Below are positions 5,269-5,339 of a stretch of DNA of 5,339 nt, in pieces; position 1 is the first letter of the stretch; every line of letters starts with the position of its first letter. Both the position numbers and the translations under genes were made by a program. Below the pieces are notes generated by a model. That model had not been told where the DNA came from. It saw only the letters and a list, made by a program, of their open reading frames with translations, and searched no databases. Source of the DNA: CAZESS01 sp964594625. GTDB lineage: Archaea > Thermoplasmatota > E2 > UBA202 > DSCA01. The stretch covers positions 1 to 5,339 of the forward strand of contig CAZQNC010000100.1 of NCBI GenBank assembly GCA_964594625.1, read 5' to 3'.

Positions 5269-5339
5269 TTCCATGCCATTCCCCGGGGGATGTGACGTAG
5301 ACGAACACGCCGTCACCCTGCTCAATGGCAAAGTTTTTA
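5261..5339 (-). CDS. Probable 3' end of an upstream gene, cut by the window edge
   Basis: On the minus strand, 25 sense codons run from the right edge to a TAA stop at 5261-5263. The C-terminus is KNFAIEQGDGVFVYV followed by TSPGEWHGNI. Sixteen of 25 codons end in G or C, in keeping with the neighbouring genes, and the alternating hydrophobic FVYV looks like a beta strand. The product is not recognisable. The stop is 27 nt from the PKD gene start. The same bases on the plus strand also stay open from an ATG at 5273 (MPFPGGCDVDEHAV onward) to the edge, in the in-register antisense frame, so the real gene could be a divergent one instead. I prefer the minus reading because no well-placed promoter or ribosome-binding site precedes the plus ATG. 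Confidence 0.38.
   Translation of the reverse strand, partial: KNFAIEQGDGVFVYVTSPGEWHGNI

Noticed and set aside
1..5339. CRISPR array, transposase, tRNA or toxin-antitoxin module
   Set aside because: No regularly spaced direct repeats, cloverleaf-like sequence, transposase motifs or small paired genes were visible on either strand.

Overview
The window looks like euryarchaeal chromosome in the broad sense. A surface protein at the right ends in a PGF-CTERM-type sorting signal, which is known only from Archaea. The promoters are archaeal TATA boxes placed 32-38 nt before the start codons, and the clearest gene end is followed by a cluster of T-tracts rather than a bacterial hairpin terminator. 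The DNA is GC-rich with strong third-position GC in the first three genes. A methanogen of the Methanomicrobia or a member of the Thermoplasmatota would fit, but no marker gene in the window settles which.

Layout from left to right. A short inverted repeat (1-21) lies just before a plus-strand gene for a secreted C25 (gingipain-type) cysteine peptidase (26-1939), which ends at a T-rich terminator (1950-1978). A TATA-box promoter (2006-2015) then drives a TauE/SafE-type membrane permease (2049-2837). The permease converges with a minus-strand PAPS-dependent-type sulfotransferase (2840-3835); the two stop codons form one 8-bp palindrome with a 2-nt gap. The sulfotransferase has its own promoter in a 171-nt intergenic region (3836-4006). 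Upstream of that, also on the minus strand, is a secreted surface protein (4007-5233) with a carboxypeptidase-regulatory-like domain, three PKD domains, ten N-glycosylation sequons and the PGF-CTERM tail. A further partial gene probably ends at 5261 and runs off the right edge on the minus strand.

There is no obvious operon. Each of the three complete genes whose upstream region is visible has its own promoter. The common theme is the cell surface: a secreted protease, a membrane exporter-type protein, an enzyme that could sulfate glycans or lipids, and an anchored, probably glycosylated PKD protein. A functional link between them is inference. I see no RNA gene, CRISPR array, insertion sequence or origin. 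No new defence or mobile system is evident. The more unusual details are an 8-T homopolymer in the sorting signal, a basic residue in a conserved glycine motif of the permease, and the shared stop-codon palindrome.
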